This document shows, piece after piece, positions 54,498 to 63,330 of a stretch of DNA of 64,000 nucleotides. Source of the stretch: an uncultured Kordiimonas sp. GTDB taxonomy: Bacteria > Pseudomonadota > Alphaproteobacteria > Sphingomonadales > Kordiimonadaceae. The notes under the pieces are model-generated. The model was not told the origin of the DNA, ran no database searches, and saw only the letters and a list, made by a program, of their open reading frames with translations. How positions within the stretch are numbered: position 1 is the first letter of the stretch; the number at the start of each line of letters is the position of its first letter. The translations under genes and the position numbers were made by a program. Where the stretch lies: NCBI GenBank assembly GCA_947492375.1, contig CANLMI010000003.1, positions 1 to 64,000 on the forward strand, given 5' to 3'.

Positions 54498-57365
54498 TTA
54501 TTGATTTGTTAGCAATATTGGCTCGCCGAAACCTAAGGCTGAAAGCCGCTCTAGCTGCGTTGCCGCGTCACCAACGATGAGATAATTCATTTGATCTGCT
54601 TTGATATGTTTTTTCGCTAGTTTTTGCACATCTTCAACGGTTAAGTTGCGGATAATCATGTTTTGGGCGATTATATAGTCATAGGGTAATCCATATGAAC
54701 TAATGTTTCTTAAAAGACCCAGTTTAGCATTAAGGGTCTCAAAAGCTCGCGCCTTGCTTTTTAACTGAAAGCCCTTAGTAACCGCTAGGTCTTGTTCTGT
54801 GAAGGTAGGGCCATAATTCATCAAAATTTCTTTGATCAGTTCCGAGGCCTCGAGTGTTATATTACTCCGCACGCTTGAGAATACTGTAAAATTACCTTGT
54901 ATTGCTGTTCCAGAAAAGCCTGAGCCTATACCATATGTGTATCCTTTGCCTTCCCTCAATTCCTGTGTAAGGCGTGAGGCAAAGCCTCCTCCGCCCAGTC
55001 TGTAATTCATCAGTGTTGCAGGATAATAATCTGTTTCTGTTTGCCGAAGTGCTGGGTGGCCAAATCGTATGACTGATTGTTTTGCGTCAGGTATATCATA
55101 AAAATAAACTTTTGATTTTGATGGTGGGGCCGGTAAGGAAACCTCAGCGATTTCTACTTCTTTTTCTTTCCAACGCTGGTTAAGGCTGGCAAATTTTTCG
55201 AGTATTTCCGCTTTTTTAACCGCACCTACCACATGCAACCGGGATATGTTTGGCGCGAAATTTTTAGTATAATATGCCTTTAGGTCATCAAGTGTAATCG
55301 TATCCACACTTTCGCCGCTACCTAAAATGTTCTGAGCTAAAATATGCTCGGCTCCATATGAAAGCCTTGCATATAGAGTATCAGCAATCGCATCAGGATT
55401 GGATTTTTCTTGCTCTAATTGGTTCTTAATTCTTAGTTTTGCTAACGCAAACTCTTCCGCATCCCATCGTGGTTCCAGAATGATTTCTTCTAAAATTGCG
55501 ATTGTTTCATCAAGGTTCTTGGCAAGTGTATTACCAGTTATTCGAATGGTTTCTGAACCGGTGTTGACGTTAATGTTTGCACCGAGTGCCTCGATAGCCT
55601 GTTCAAGTTCAGATGTAGTACGATTGAGCGTACCTTGCATCATCATTTCACCAACCAGATTAGCGACTCCAACCTTGTTGATGTTATCTTGAAGTTGCCC
55701 ACCTTCTATAGTCAGGTCAAAGCGTACCAGAGGAAGCTCGGTGTCTTCAATGCCGAAAACGCGCAATCCATTTGAGAATGTATCTTCCCAGATGGTGGGA
55801 ATACGAAGTATTGGTTCTGGGCCGTATTCAGGTTCGACAGATCTATCAAAGGATGAAGGTGTGGGCTCATATTCGGCCTTTATAGAGGCATCAAAGCTTT
55901 CTTCTGCTCCTTGAACGATGCTCTCTTCGACTATTTGAGCCTGTGTTGAGCCTGATAGAACCAGATCGATTTGCCCTTTTGGTACTATGCTGACTGCTAT
56001 ATGGTTTTTTCCTTTGATGTAGGTTTCATAGACTCGCATCACATCCTCACGCGTTACGGCTTGAATGTTTTTAATGTCTTTGTTGATAAAACCTGGATCA
56101 CCAGCGAAGATATCATATTGTGCTAGCTGGAATGCTTTGCCGAGTACACTTTCAATGCCGCTATAGAATCCTACCTCCGTGGTTGCCTTAACCCGAGCCA
56201 GATCGCTTTCGGAAATGCCTGTTTCTTCGAATGATAATAGGGCTTCATCTATGCCTGCTCGCACCTCATCAAGGCTGATACCATCCAGAGCCCGAACGCC
56301 CAGTGTTGTCTGGCCGGCGAGTTCTGAGTTTTGATTATACATAAACACTGTTGTGGTTAGTTTCTTATCGTCGATTAGCACTCTGTTAAGGGGGGCGTCT
56401 TTACCTTCTGAAAGATAAGAGATTAAAACTTCCAGCGCATAACTATCATCGTGATACTGATAAACACCTGGCCATGTTAGTGATAGTTGCGGTGTTCGAG
56501 CAAAGTTATCTTCGTAAAAGCGTTTTTTGGTTTCATTAAGGGTAATCGGTTGTTTCTCTTGCCGGGCAATGTTATCGCCGGGTTTGATCTCGCCAAAATA
56601 TTTTTCTACCCAAACTTTTGCCTGTTTTGGATCAAAGTCGCCAGCAATTGTCAGGGTGACATTGTTTGGAACATACCAACGACGGAAAAATTCTTTCACG
56701 TCGTCTAATGTAGCATTTTGAAGGTCTTCGAGCGAGCCGATGACTTGCCAGTTATATGGATGGCCTTCGGGATAGAGGTTTTTATCGACAATATAAAATG
56801 AATGGCCATAGGGGCGGTTATCAATCCCTTGGCGTTTTTCATTTTTTACGACTTGTTTCTCTTTGGCGAGAACTGGTTCCGTGACGGTATTGATAAAAAA
56901 ACCAAGTTTGTCAGCTTCGGCCCAGATCATTTTTTCTAATGCATCGTTAGGGACTGTTTGAAAGTAATTGGTTCTATCGCGGCTTGTGGACCCGTTGGCG
57001 CCGGATCCACCAATCCGCGCGCTGAGTTTATCAAGACCACCTTTGCCAAGGTTTTCTGATTCCAGGAATAATAAATGTTCAAACAGATGTGCAAAGCCAG
57101 TTCGGCCTGGTTTTTCGCGTGCAGACCCTACATGGCTTGTGAGGGCAACAGCAACTACAGGGTCTGACTGGTCAACATGCATGACGACCTTAAGCCCGTT
57201 ATCAAGGGTGAATTTCTCAAAGCTAACTAATTCTGAGCTTGTACTGGTTTCGATTTGCTCGACTGTGTTGCTTTGATCTTGCGTGTTCTCTGCCGTTTCT
57301 GCACCGCATGCTGTTACCAAAGCAACGAGGCTTGTTACAACTGCCGCATTTTTTATCCATTTCAT
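54498..57365 (-). CDS. M16-family metallopeptidase lipoprotein
   Basis: A 955-aa protein with two M16 halves. Lipobox VTAC (Cys ~20) anchors it in the envelope. The N-terminal half carries the inverted zinc motif HLFEH in RTGFAHLFEHLLFLESE, with the downstream Glu in VVKNEKRQGIDNRPYG. The second half (VGVANLVGEMMMQGTLNRT, LTQELREGKGYTYGIGSGF) is the inactive-type partner domain with the RxxxGYTY signature. GAGGG precedes ATG 57365; a longer frame to 57491 lacks support. It likely degrades periplasmic peptides. Confidence 0.92.
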   Translation of the reverse strand: MKWIKNAAVVTSLVALVTACGAETAENTQDQSNTVEQIETSTSSELVSFEKFTLDNGLKVVMHVDQSDPVVAVALTSHVGSAREKPGRTGFAHLFEHLLFLESENLGKGGLDKLSARIGGSGANGSTSRDRTNYFQTVPNDALEKMIWAEADKLGFFINTVTEPVLAKEKQVVKNEKRQGIDNRPYGHSFYIVDKNLYPEGHPYNWQVIGSLEDLQNATLDDVKEFFRRWYVPNNVTLTIAGDFDPKQAKVWVEKYFGEIKPGDNIARQEKQPITLNETKKRFYEDNFARTPQLSLTWPGVYQYHDDSYALEVLISYLSEGKDAPLNRVLIDDKKLTTTVFMYNQNSELAGQTTLGVRALDGISLDEVRAGIDEALLSFEETGISESDLARVKATTEVGFYSGIESVLGKAFQLAQYDIFAGDPGFINKDIKNIQAVTREDVMRVYETYIKGKNHIAVSIVPKGQIDLVLSGSTQAQIVEESIVQGAEESFDASIKAEYEPTPSSFDRSVEPEYGPEPILRIPTIWEDTFSNGLRVFGIEDTELPLVRFDLTIEGGQLQDNINKVGVANLVGEMMMQGTLNRTTSELEQAIEALGANINVNTGSETIRITGNTLAKNLDETIAILEEIILEPRWDAEEFALAKLRIKNQLEQEKSNPDAIADTLYARLSYGAEHILAQNILGSGESVDTITLDDLKAYYTKNFAPNISRLHVVGAVKKAEILEKFASLNQRWKEKEVEIAEVSLPAPPSKSKVYFYDIPDAKQSVIRFGHPALRQTETDYYPATLMNYRLGGGGFASRLTQELREGKGYTYGIGSGFSGTAIQGNFTVFSSVRSNITLEASELIKEILMNYGPTFTEQDLAVTKGFQLKSKARAFETLNAKLGLLRNISSYGLPYDYIIAQNMIIRNLTVEDVQKLAKKHIKADQMNYLIVGDAATQLERLSALGFGEPILLTNQ

Positions 57366-57435
57366 ATGTTTATTTCCCTCGTTGCAAATTTGTGAGTCTT
57401 TTTGATGTTTTGAGTTTGGTTTTGTCTTATGAAGG

Positions 57436-58548
57436 CTATAGCTTATCAAGCGCTTGATCAATATCACGCAGGATATCGTCAATATGTTCAATCCCTGCGC
57501 TTAGGCGAATTGTACCGTCAGGGATATCATCAGTTCCCCAGCGTTTGCGACGTTCCGCGATTGTATGTGTTCCGCCAAAGCTGGTGGCATCAGTGATCAT
57601 CTTTAGGTTTGCCATAAAGTGATCAGCGGCCTCTGTACCTCCAAGGTCAAACGTCACAATAAAGCCGAAGTGAGTCATCTGTTTGGAGGCAAGTTCGTGC
57701 GATGGGTCATCTTTTAACCCCGGATACCTAAGTGATTTAACGGCTGTATGGCTAACTAGAAACTCGGCAATTTTATGTGCGTTTTTTACTTGTCGTTCTA
57801 ACCGAACATCCAGTGTTTGCAACCCACGGTCAACGAGCCATGTTTCCATGGGGCCAGGAATATTGCCAGAAAGTTTGCGCCAATCACGAATTCTGTTAAT
57901 TGCGTCTGTGTGGCGGGATGCGACATGACCAAAAAGCATATCACTGTGGCCGTTTAAGGCTTTGGTATCTGATGCAATGGAAAAATCTGCCCCAAGATTT
58001 AGTGGGTTTTGGCCAAGAATGGTTGCTGTTGTATTGTCGATTGCAACTAAGGCACCTGCTTTGTGCGCTTTTGCGCATATATCTGAAATATCGCACACAT
58101 CCAGCATTGGATTGCTGGGGCTCTCAATAAAAACCAGTTTCACATCAGTAAAGCTGATATTAGCCATATCTGTAGTGGCGCTTAAGCGCATTTTGATGCC
58201 ATAGCGTATTAAAAACTGTTCCACGTATGCACGCGAAGGATAATAGCCATCATTTGGCATGATAACAGTATCACCACTTTCCAATATTGTGGTCAGAACT
58301 GACGCTATCGCGCCCATACCTGATGGGAATATGACCGTTTCACCGCCTTCAAGCTCACCAAGTTTGCTCTCTAAATGCTCCCAAGTTGGATGATGGAAGC
58401 GGCCATATTGGTAAGGGGCGTTTTCCGGCATGCCGTGGGTGTGAAATGTACTTGAAAACACTGGGCCGGGTGTTATGGCTGCACCTTGTTTGCGGTTGCT
58501 ATTGGGGGCGTGCAGTGTTTTTGAGGATGGTTTAAGGTTGTCGTTCAT
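57436..58548 (-). CDS. Cys/Met metabolism PLP enzyme (cystathionine beta-lyase-like)
   Basis: A 370-aa PLP enzyme of the trans-sulfuration fold: FSSTFHTHGMPENAPYQYGR, FPSGMGAIASVLTTIL, VFIESPSNPMLDVCDI, DNTTATILGQNPLNLGADFS, and IASDTKALNGHSDMLFG with the Schiff-base Lys. Beta-lyase versus gamma-synthase cannot be settled from motifs; the alphaproteobacterial MetC-like branch seems closest. Start at 58548 after AGAGACC. Confidence 0.85.
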   Translation of the reverse strand: MNDNLKPSSKTLHAPNSNRKQGAAITPGPVFSSTFHTHGMPENAPYQYGRFHHPTWEHLESKLGELEGGETVIFPSGMGAIASVLTTILESGDTVIMPNDGYYPSRAYVEQFLIRYGIKMRLSATTDMANISFTDVKLVFIESPSNPMLDVCDISDICAKAHKAGALVAIDNTTATILGQNPLNLGADFSIASDTKALNGHSDMLFGHVASRHTDAINRIRDWRKLSGNIPGPMETWLVDRGLQTLDVRLERQVKNAHKIAEFLVSHTAVKSLRYPGLKDDPSHELASKQMTHFGFIVTFDLGGTEAADHFMANLKMITDATSFGGTHTIAERRKRWGTDDIPDGTIRLSAGIEHIDDILRDIDQALDKL

Positions 58549-58629
58549 AAGGTCTCTTTGAATTAAGATATGGCCGCAGAATAATTGATGCATAAATTTA
58601 TGCAAAGGGTATAAGCATCAAAAGATCAA

Positions 58630-59295
58630 ATGAGTTCATTAATCATGTTTATCTATAACCCGCCAATTGATCCGATACTGGATATCGTGCATGAGGATGA
58701 TGAGATTATCGTCCTTAATAAACCATCTGGCCTGTTGTCGGTTCCAGGTAAGCATGAAGACCACAAAGACTGCTTAGAGTCCAGAGTTCAAGATTCTTTT
58801 GCTGGTGCCAGTACCATTCATCGACTTGATATGGATACGTCTGGCCTGCTGGTGATGGCACGTCACAAAGAGGCACATCGTTATATCGGATATCAATTTG
58901 AACGGCGATTGACAGCGAAGACCTATATAGCCTGTGTTTTGGGTATTGTTAAAGATGACCAGGGTACTGTTGATTTGCCCCTGATTTGTGATTGGCCCAA
59001 TCGGCCAAAACAAAAGGTTGATCACGAGGTGGGCAGGTCTGCCCAAACGCATTATGAGGTTATTGACCGCGGAGATAATGAAACACGGGTTAAGCTTACG
59101 CCAGTTACAGGGCGTTCGCATCAGTTGAGGGTGCATATGTTAGCTCTTGGTCACCCTATTTTAGGGGATCGATTTTACGGTGAAGGTGAAGCATTGGCGC
59201 GGGCGCCGCGGTTGATGTTGCATGCTAAACTTCTAACAATCAGGCATCCGGGTACGAAAGAAATGGTCACATTTGAAGCGCCAGTACCATTTTAG
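58630..59295 (+). CDS. rluA: Dual-specificity rRNA/tRNA pseudouridine synthase
   Basis: A 221-aa protein, the same length as E. coli RluA, with matching segments NKPSGLLSVPGKHEDHKDCL, IHRLDMDTSGLLVMARHKEA (catalytic Asp in HRLD), LPLICDWPNRPKQKVDHEVG and TGRSHQLRVHMLALGHPILG. It makes pseudouridine in 23S rRNA (746) and tRNA (32). ATG 58630 assumed; a second ATG lies 5 codons on. Divergent from the PLP enzyme. Confidence 0.93.
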   Translation: MSSLIMFIYNPPIDPILDIVHEDDEIIVLNKPSGLLSVPGKHEDHKDCLESRVQDSFAGASTIHRLDMDTSGLLVMARHKEAHRYIGYQFERRLTAKTYIACVLGIVKDDQGTVDLPLICDWPNRPKQKVDHEVGRSAQTHYEVIDRGDNETRVKLTPVTGRSHQLRVHMLALGHPILGDRFYGEGEALARAPRLMLHAKLLTIRHPGTKEMVTFEAPVPF

Positions 59296-59429
59296 ATGAC
59301 GGCCATTTTAAGTTAATACTGTAGGGGGTTACATGCATTGAGCTCGCTTTTTATATAAGCAGCGCAGGCCTTTCTTTAGTGTATTTATTTCTGTAGTATT
59401 TCCTTTGGAATGATACGGAGGGAGAAGAA

Positions 59430-59939
59430 ATGGTTTATTTAAAACAAATGATGATGGCTATGCTCACATCACTGATGCTGGTGTTTACAACAGCTTCGCT
59501 GAATGCAGAGCATGTCATATATCTTGTTCGGCATGCGGAAAAAGAAAAAGGATCAAACCCCTCACTCACCCAAGGCGGGATAAAGCGCGCTGCTGCGCTT
59601 GCGGAGTTCCTTAAAGATAAAAACGTAAATGCTGTTTTCTCTACCAATTATAAACGCACAATTGAGACAGCCGAGCCAACAGCGAAGCAGGCAGGCATTG
59701 AGGTGGACAAATATGATCCGCGTAATTTACCATTGATGAAAGAAAAATTATCTCTGAAAGAGGGTGCCACATTAGTTGTTGGACACAGCAACACGACCCC
59801 GCGATTGTTCAATCTGCTGACAGGGCTGAATCACGCTGATTTGGACGAGCATCAGTATGATCATGTCTATATTGTTACAGTGGGTGTAGAAGGTAAAACC
59901 AGTTATACTATTCACTATCTGGAGCCAAGGACGCCTTAG
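59430..59939 (+). CDS. Exported histidine phosphatase family protein
   Basis: A 169-aa protein with a signal peptide (MLTSLMLVFTTASLNA) and the histidine-phosphatase motif YLVRHAEKEKG (phospho-His in RHAE). TNYKRTIETAEPTAKQAG and TLVVGHSNTTPRLFNLL supply the second Arg and His. Similar to SixA-type/phosphoglycerate-mutase-like enzymes; substrate unknown. GGAGGGAG precedes the ATG. A terminator follows. Confidence 0.88.
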   Translation: MVYLKQMMMAMLTSLMLVFTTASLNAEHVIYLVRHAEKEKGSNPSLTQGGIKRAAALAEFLKDKNVNAVFSTNYKRTIETAEPTAKQAGIEVDKYDPRNLPLMKEKLSLKEGATLVVGHSNTTPRLFNLLTGLNHADLDEHQYDHVYIVTVGVEGKTSYTIHYLEPRTP

Positions 59940-59949
59940 GTTTATGTAA

Positions 59950-59978
59950 AAAAGGGCGGTAGAACCGCCCTTTTCTTT
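59950..59978 (+). terminator. Rho-independent terminator
   Basis: AAAGGGCGGT-AGA-ACCGCCCTTT followed by TCTTT, 11 bp after the phosphatase stop. Also placed to end the convergent psp transcript. Confidence 0.92.
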
Positions 59979-60011
59979 GTTTCCTCGCTGAGTATCTTTG
60001 TACTTCTGTTA

Positions 60012-60398
60012 TTAGTCTTCGAGTGCTTTAAGTTCCCTCTCCAGGCGAAATCTTTTACTTGTCATATAAGATTCCATTTCGGTTGTGCGGCGCTCAATAT
60101 CCCTGAAACGACGTCTTAATTCAGCGGCACTATATTCAGGTGCCTTTCGTGTTTCACGCCAGAAAGTCTCTTCTTCCTCGTCTTCATATAAATCGGCTGG
60201 TTTAGGGTCTAAAATAAAACCCAGGATAATATAGCCAATTACGAAAACACCAATGCCTGTGAAGATAGCGCCGAAAACAACCAGAAGCCTGACAGCTGTT
60301 GCATTGATACCGAAATAATCTGCAAGGCCAGCACATACACCCATCAACATACCATCGCGTGGATTTTTGTATAATTTTGTGGCGCTATTACGTGTCAT
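60012..60398 (-). CDS. pspC: PspC-domain envelope stress protein
   Basis: A 128-aa protein: PspC domain (KLYKNPRDGMLMGVCAGLAD, YFGINATAVRLLVVFGAIFT, GVFVIGYIILGFIL membrane segment), then a charged tail (EYSAAELRRRFRDIERRTTE). It works with PspB at the inner membrane to relay secretin or proton-leak stress to PspA. ATG 60398 after GGAGAAG; overlaps pspB by 11 bp. Confidence 0.92.
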   Translation of the reverse strand: MTRNSATKLYKNPRDGMLMGVCAGLADYFGINATAVRLLVVFGAIFTGIGVFVIGYIILGFILDPKPADLYEDEEEETFWRETRKAPEYSAAELRRRFRDIERRTTEMESYMTSKRFRLERELKALED

Positions 60399-60612
60399 GG
60401 CGACTTCTCCAGTCAGGTACTTCATTATCCAAAATACGTTCCATTGATCGCAGGCGATCTTCCAGGCGGTCTGAGGCACGACGAAGGTCGTTGAAGGATT
60501 CTTCATCCTCAGCCGTCAGGCCCTTCATGGTTTTCCATTTGGTCACATAGTGAAAGATGATCCACATTGGAATAACTATGATGACTAATAATATCGGAAC
60601 TGCTTCATCCAT
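60388..60612 (-). CDS. pspB: Phage shock protein B
   Basis: A 74-aa protein: one membrane segment (ILLVIIVIPMWIIFHYV) then the cytosolic helix (FNDLRRASDRLEDRLRSMER, ILDNEVPDWR) with the family signature. Partner of PspC. AAGGAGAGG precedes the ATG. 32 bp after pspA. Confidence 0.93.
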   Translation of the reverse strand: MDEAVPILLVIIVIPMWIIFHYVTKWKTMKGLTAEDEESFNDLRRASDRLEDRLRSMERILDNEVPDWRSRHDT

Positions 60613-60644
60613 TTTTACTATCCTCTCCTTAAGTTTCTTATTAT

Positions 60645-61358
60645 TTATTTAGAAGCAGATTTCTTTGACGTTTTCTTTTCCGCCTTATTATCATTTGCAC
60701 TGGCTGCAGCTTTTTCCTTCAAGGCTTCCAGTTCTTTTTCGATCTCGTCAGTTGTTTCCAAAGACTGGATTGTATCAGCGAGTGATTCGCCTTTACCTAA
60801 CTCGTATGCTTCGGCTTCACCCTCGATACGGTCAAGACGTTGCTCAACTTTGTCAAATCGCTCAAAAGCATCCTGAATACGGTTGTCATAGAGGTTTTTG
60901 CGAACACGAACATGGTTGGTCGCTGTTTTCTGACGCGCTTGTAATGTCGCTTTTTTAGCGCGTGCTTCGCGAAGTTTTGCGTCAAGTTTAATAACGTCTT
61001 CTTCGTGGCGGCCTAGCGCTTCTTTTAATTGATCAAGCTCGGCTTTCAAATGGTCGGCCATGTCTGCAACTTTTGATTTTTCAATCAAGGCGCCTTTTGC
61101 CAAATCTTCACGGCCCTTGGAAATAGCAAGCTCGGCTTTCTTTTCCCAATCAGCCTGTGCTGTATCAAGGCGTTTCAGGCGACGTTCGACATCTTTTTGG
61201 TCAGCAATTGCTTTCGCTGCACTTGAGCGCACCTCAATCAGTGTTTCTTCCATCTCCTGGATGACCATACGGATAATTTTGTCTGGATCTTCAGCTTTAT
61301 CCAGAATTGCGTTGATGTTTGAATTGATAATATCGGTCAGACGGGAGAAAATACCCAT
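60645..61358 (-). CDS. pspA: Phage shock protein A
   Basis: A 237-aa PspA/IM30 coiled-coil protein: MGIFSRLTDIINSNINAILD, DPDKIIRMVIQEMEETLIEV, then long helices and a Lys-rich tail. It inhibits PspF at rest and binds stressed membranes. AAGGATAACCTA precedes the ATG. It is the second ORF behind the sigma54 promoter at 61711. Confidence 0.96.
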   Translation of the reverse strand: MGIFSRLTDIINSNINAILDKAEDPDKIIRMVIQEMEETLIEVRSSAAKAIADQKDVERRLKRLDTAQADWEKKAELAISKGREDLAKGALIEKSKVADMADHLKAELDQLKEALGRHEEDVIKLDAKLREARAKKATLQARQKTATNHVRVRKNLYDNRIQDAFERFDKVEQRLDRIEGEAEAYELGKGESLADTIQSLETTDEIEKELEALKEKAAASANDNKAEKKTSKKSASK

Positions 61359-61446
61359 TAGGTTATCCTTTCTTATTGTTTCCTCGCTTGTGTCCCGGGC
61401 TGGTTGCCACTTTTTGGGAACCTGATTTTATTCAGGTTTGCGTTAT

Positions 61447-61617
61447 TCAAGAAAAACGTTGGTTTTTTATTGTCGATGAAGTTGGTTCAAACACAGTTTC
61501 ATTATACTGCCGGGAAGTGCGTTTTAGGATTGCCATGCAAGCCATTACGCTATCTAGGTCCCGGTCTGCCTGGTGAATGTTTTTAAATACTGGATTTAAC
61601 TGCATCATCGGGTTCAT
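61447..61617 (-). CDS. Small ORF between sigma54 promoter and pspA
   Basis: A 56-aa frame: MNPMMQLNPVFKNIHQADRD, then LDSVMACMAILKRTSRQYNE. GAGG lies ~8 nt before the ATG. It sits inside what would otherwise be a ~350-nt untranslated leader. A 7-bp hairpin (AACCTGA/TCAGGTT, 61419-61438) follows its stop and separates it from pspA. The helical, Met-rich sequence has no recognised family. It may be a small psp component or a leader peptide. Confidence 0.5.
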   Translation of the reverse strand: MNPMMQLNPVFKNIHQADRDLDSVMACMAILKRTSRQYNETVFEPTSSTIKNQRFS

Positions 61618-61710
61618 TTGTTGGTCCTCAGTTTCTTGAGCTGTCTTAAAGTTAGTTTTTATAGTTTCGCTGTCATTTTTTCGACCTCTCCGGATCGATA
61701 GCCTATAGTT

Positions 61711-61726
61711 AGCATGTAGTGTGCCA
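61711..61726 (-). promoter_or_regulatory. Sigma54 promoter of the psp operon
   Basis: On the minus strand TGGCACACTACATGCT has GG and GC with exactly 10 bp between and fits TGGCAC-N5-TGC well. It points toward pspABC and lies between pspA and divergent pspF, as in other psp loci. Confidence 0.75.
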
Positions 61727-61846
61727 GTTTTTTGTTATCCGTTAATGCATTGAAAATAAAAGATAAAAAATATTCGGCTAAATGTATTCAAGATAATATG
61801 TGAAAAAAATACTTATAATTAGTAATTTTTACTATATATTAGTTAT

Positions 61847-62887
61847 ATGAAAAAAAGTAATGATCAAATGCTCGGCACCTCAGCCGCTTTTTTTGAATTA
61901 ACCGATCAGATCAGCCGTGCTGCACCGCTTGACCGCCCGATGTTGGTGATTGGTGAACGCGGCACAGGTAAAGAGTTGATCGCGGCGCGGCTTCATTATT
62001 TATCAAACCGCTGGGACCGTAATTTTCAGAAAATGAATTGCGCAGCCTTGCCTGATACGCTGCTGGAAAGTGAATTGTTTGGGTACGAGCCTGGTGCATT
62101 TACAGGCGCGAATAAAAAACGCAAGGGTCGGTTTGAGATTGCACACAAAGGTAGCCTATTTCTCGATGAGATTGGTACCATGAGTATGACAGCACAGGAG
62201 AAATTGCTGCGCGTTATCGAATACGGCGAATTCGAACGTGTTGGTGGCAACGAAACGGTACATGTAAATGTGCGTATTATCGGTGCGACCAATATCGACT
62301 TACCAGCAGCGGCTGACGTAGGTGATTTTCGCCATGACCTGCTGGACCGGTTGGCCTTTGATGTTATCACGGTGCCCCCTTTGCGTGAGCGGCATGATGA
62401 TATTCTTTTGCTTGCTGAAAATTTTGGTAGGCAGATGGCACTAGAGCAGGAATGGCTTCAATTTCCTGGCTATACCGATGATGCGATTGATGCAATGTTG
62501 GCATATGATTGGCCAGGGAATGTCCGGGAACTTAAAAATGTTGTTGAACGCGCAGTCTATAGGGCGTGGGACGGTGAGGAACCTATTGGTGATATCGTGT
62601 TTGACCCTTTTGAGAGCCCGTATCGGCCAAAATCTAATATACGCAAAAAGTCTGCACAGGGTGGGAGCAAGGAAGTAACTGTTGATCTTGATAAGGCTGA
62701 CGCTGGTGCAGTTGATGTTGATGCCCCTTTTGACTTTAAGGCATGTGTCGCACAACAAGAGCGTAATATACTTAAACAGGTTTTGATTAAGTTTCGCTAT
62801 AACCAGCGCCAAGCTGCTCGGCACCTTTCGCTCAGTTATGACCAATTTCGCCATTTAATGAAAAAGCATGAACTATTTGGTGAGTGA
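61847..62887 (+). CDS. pspF: PspF sigma54 activator
   Basis: A 346-aa activator lacking an N-terminal sensor domain, as usual for PspF. It has Walker A GERGTGKE, an intact ELFGYEPGAFTGA loop, Walker B GSLFLDEIG, DWPGNVRELKNVVERA, then a Fis-type HTH (YNQRQAARHLSLSYDQFRHL). It is held inactive by PspA. Divergent from the psp operon; the promoter region is AT-rich. Confidence 0.95.
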   Translation: MKKSNDQMLGTSAAFFELTDQISRAAPLDRPMLVIGERGTGKELIAARLHYLSNRWDRNFQKMNCAALPDTLLESELFGYEPGAFTGANKKRKGRFEIAHKGSLFLDEIGTMSMTAQEKLLRVIEYGEFERVGGNETVHVNVRIIGATNIDLPAAADVGDFRHDLLDRLAFDVITVPPLRERHDDILLLAENFGRQMALEQEWLQFPGYTDDAIDAMLAYDWPGNVRELKNVVERAVYRAWDGEEPIGDIVFDPFESPYRPKSNIRKKSAQGGSKEVTVDLDKADAGAVDVDAPFDFKACVAQQERNILKQVLIKFRYNQRQAARHLSLSYDQFRHLMKKHELFGE

Positions 62888-62946
62888 TGTTGATATTATC
62901 ACCATCGTGACTTGCGTGTGTTGGTGCTTTTGGTCATAGTCGCGCA

Positions 62947-63315
62947 ATGCCAGAACATGTATTTTTAGAAAAACGCAAACGTAGCCGCCGAAGGTATGCT
63001 CTTTCCTTTTCAGTAAAGGTAGTCCTCAGCTTAGTGTCAATTTCGCTCCTTGTATGGATGGCGTTTACGCAGTTTATCGGTAATCCGAATAATATTGAAT
63101 GCGTTGGAGAATGTGAGCCCAGTATAAGTATTGTTACCTGGGTACTTGCAATTGCACTTATGTTTGCCGCAGTTATTGGTGCAGGTGCTTTGCTGGGTGC
63201 TTTTGTTGGGTTTATGAGGCGCCGGTCTGCGTCAGATTATAAGTCACCATTTGCACAGGTGATAGAAAAAGCAGTACAAGAAAACGAAACAAATCCCTCA
63301 GATGATGGTCAGTGA
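62947..63315 (+). CDS. Small two-segment membrane protein
   Basis: A 122-aa protein: basic N-terminus (EKRKRSRRRYALS), membrane segments VVLSLVSISLLVWMAFTQF and IVTWVLAIALMFAAVIGAGA, a short loop with a Cys pair (IECVGECEPS), and a cytosolic tail. 59 bp after pspF. No family recognised. Confidence 0.6.
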   Translation: MPEHVFLEKRKRSRRRYALSFSVKVVLSLVSISLLVWMAFTQFIGNPNNIECVGECEPSISIVTWVLAIALMFAAVIGAGALLGAFVGFMRRRSASDYKSPFAQVIEKAVQENETNPSDDGQ

Positions 63316-63330
63316 TGTAAAGTTCCTCAC

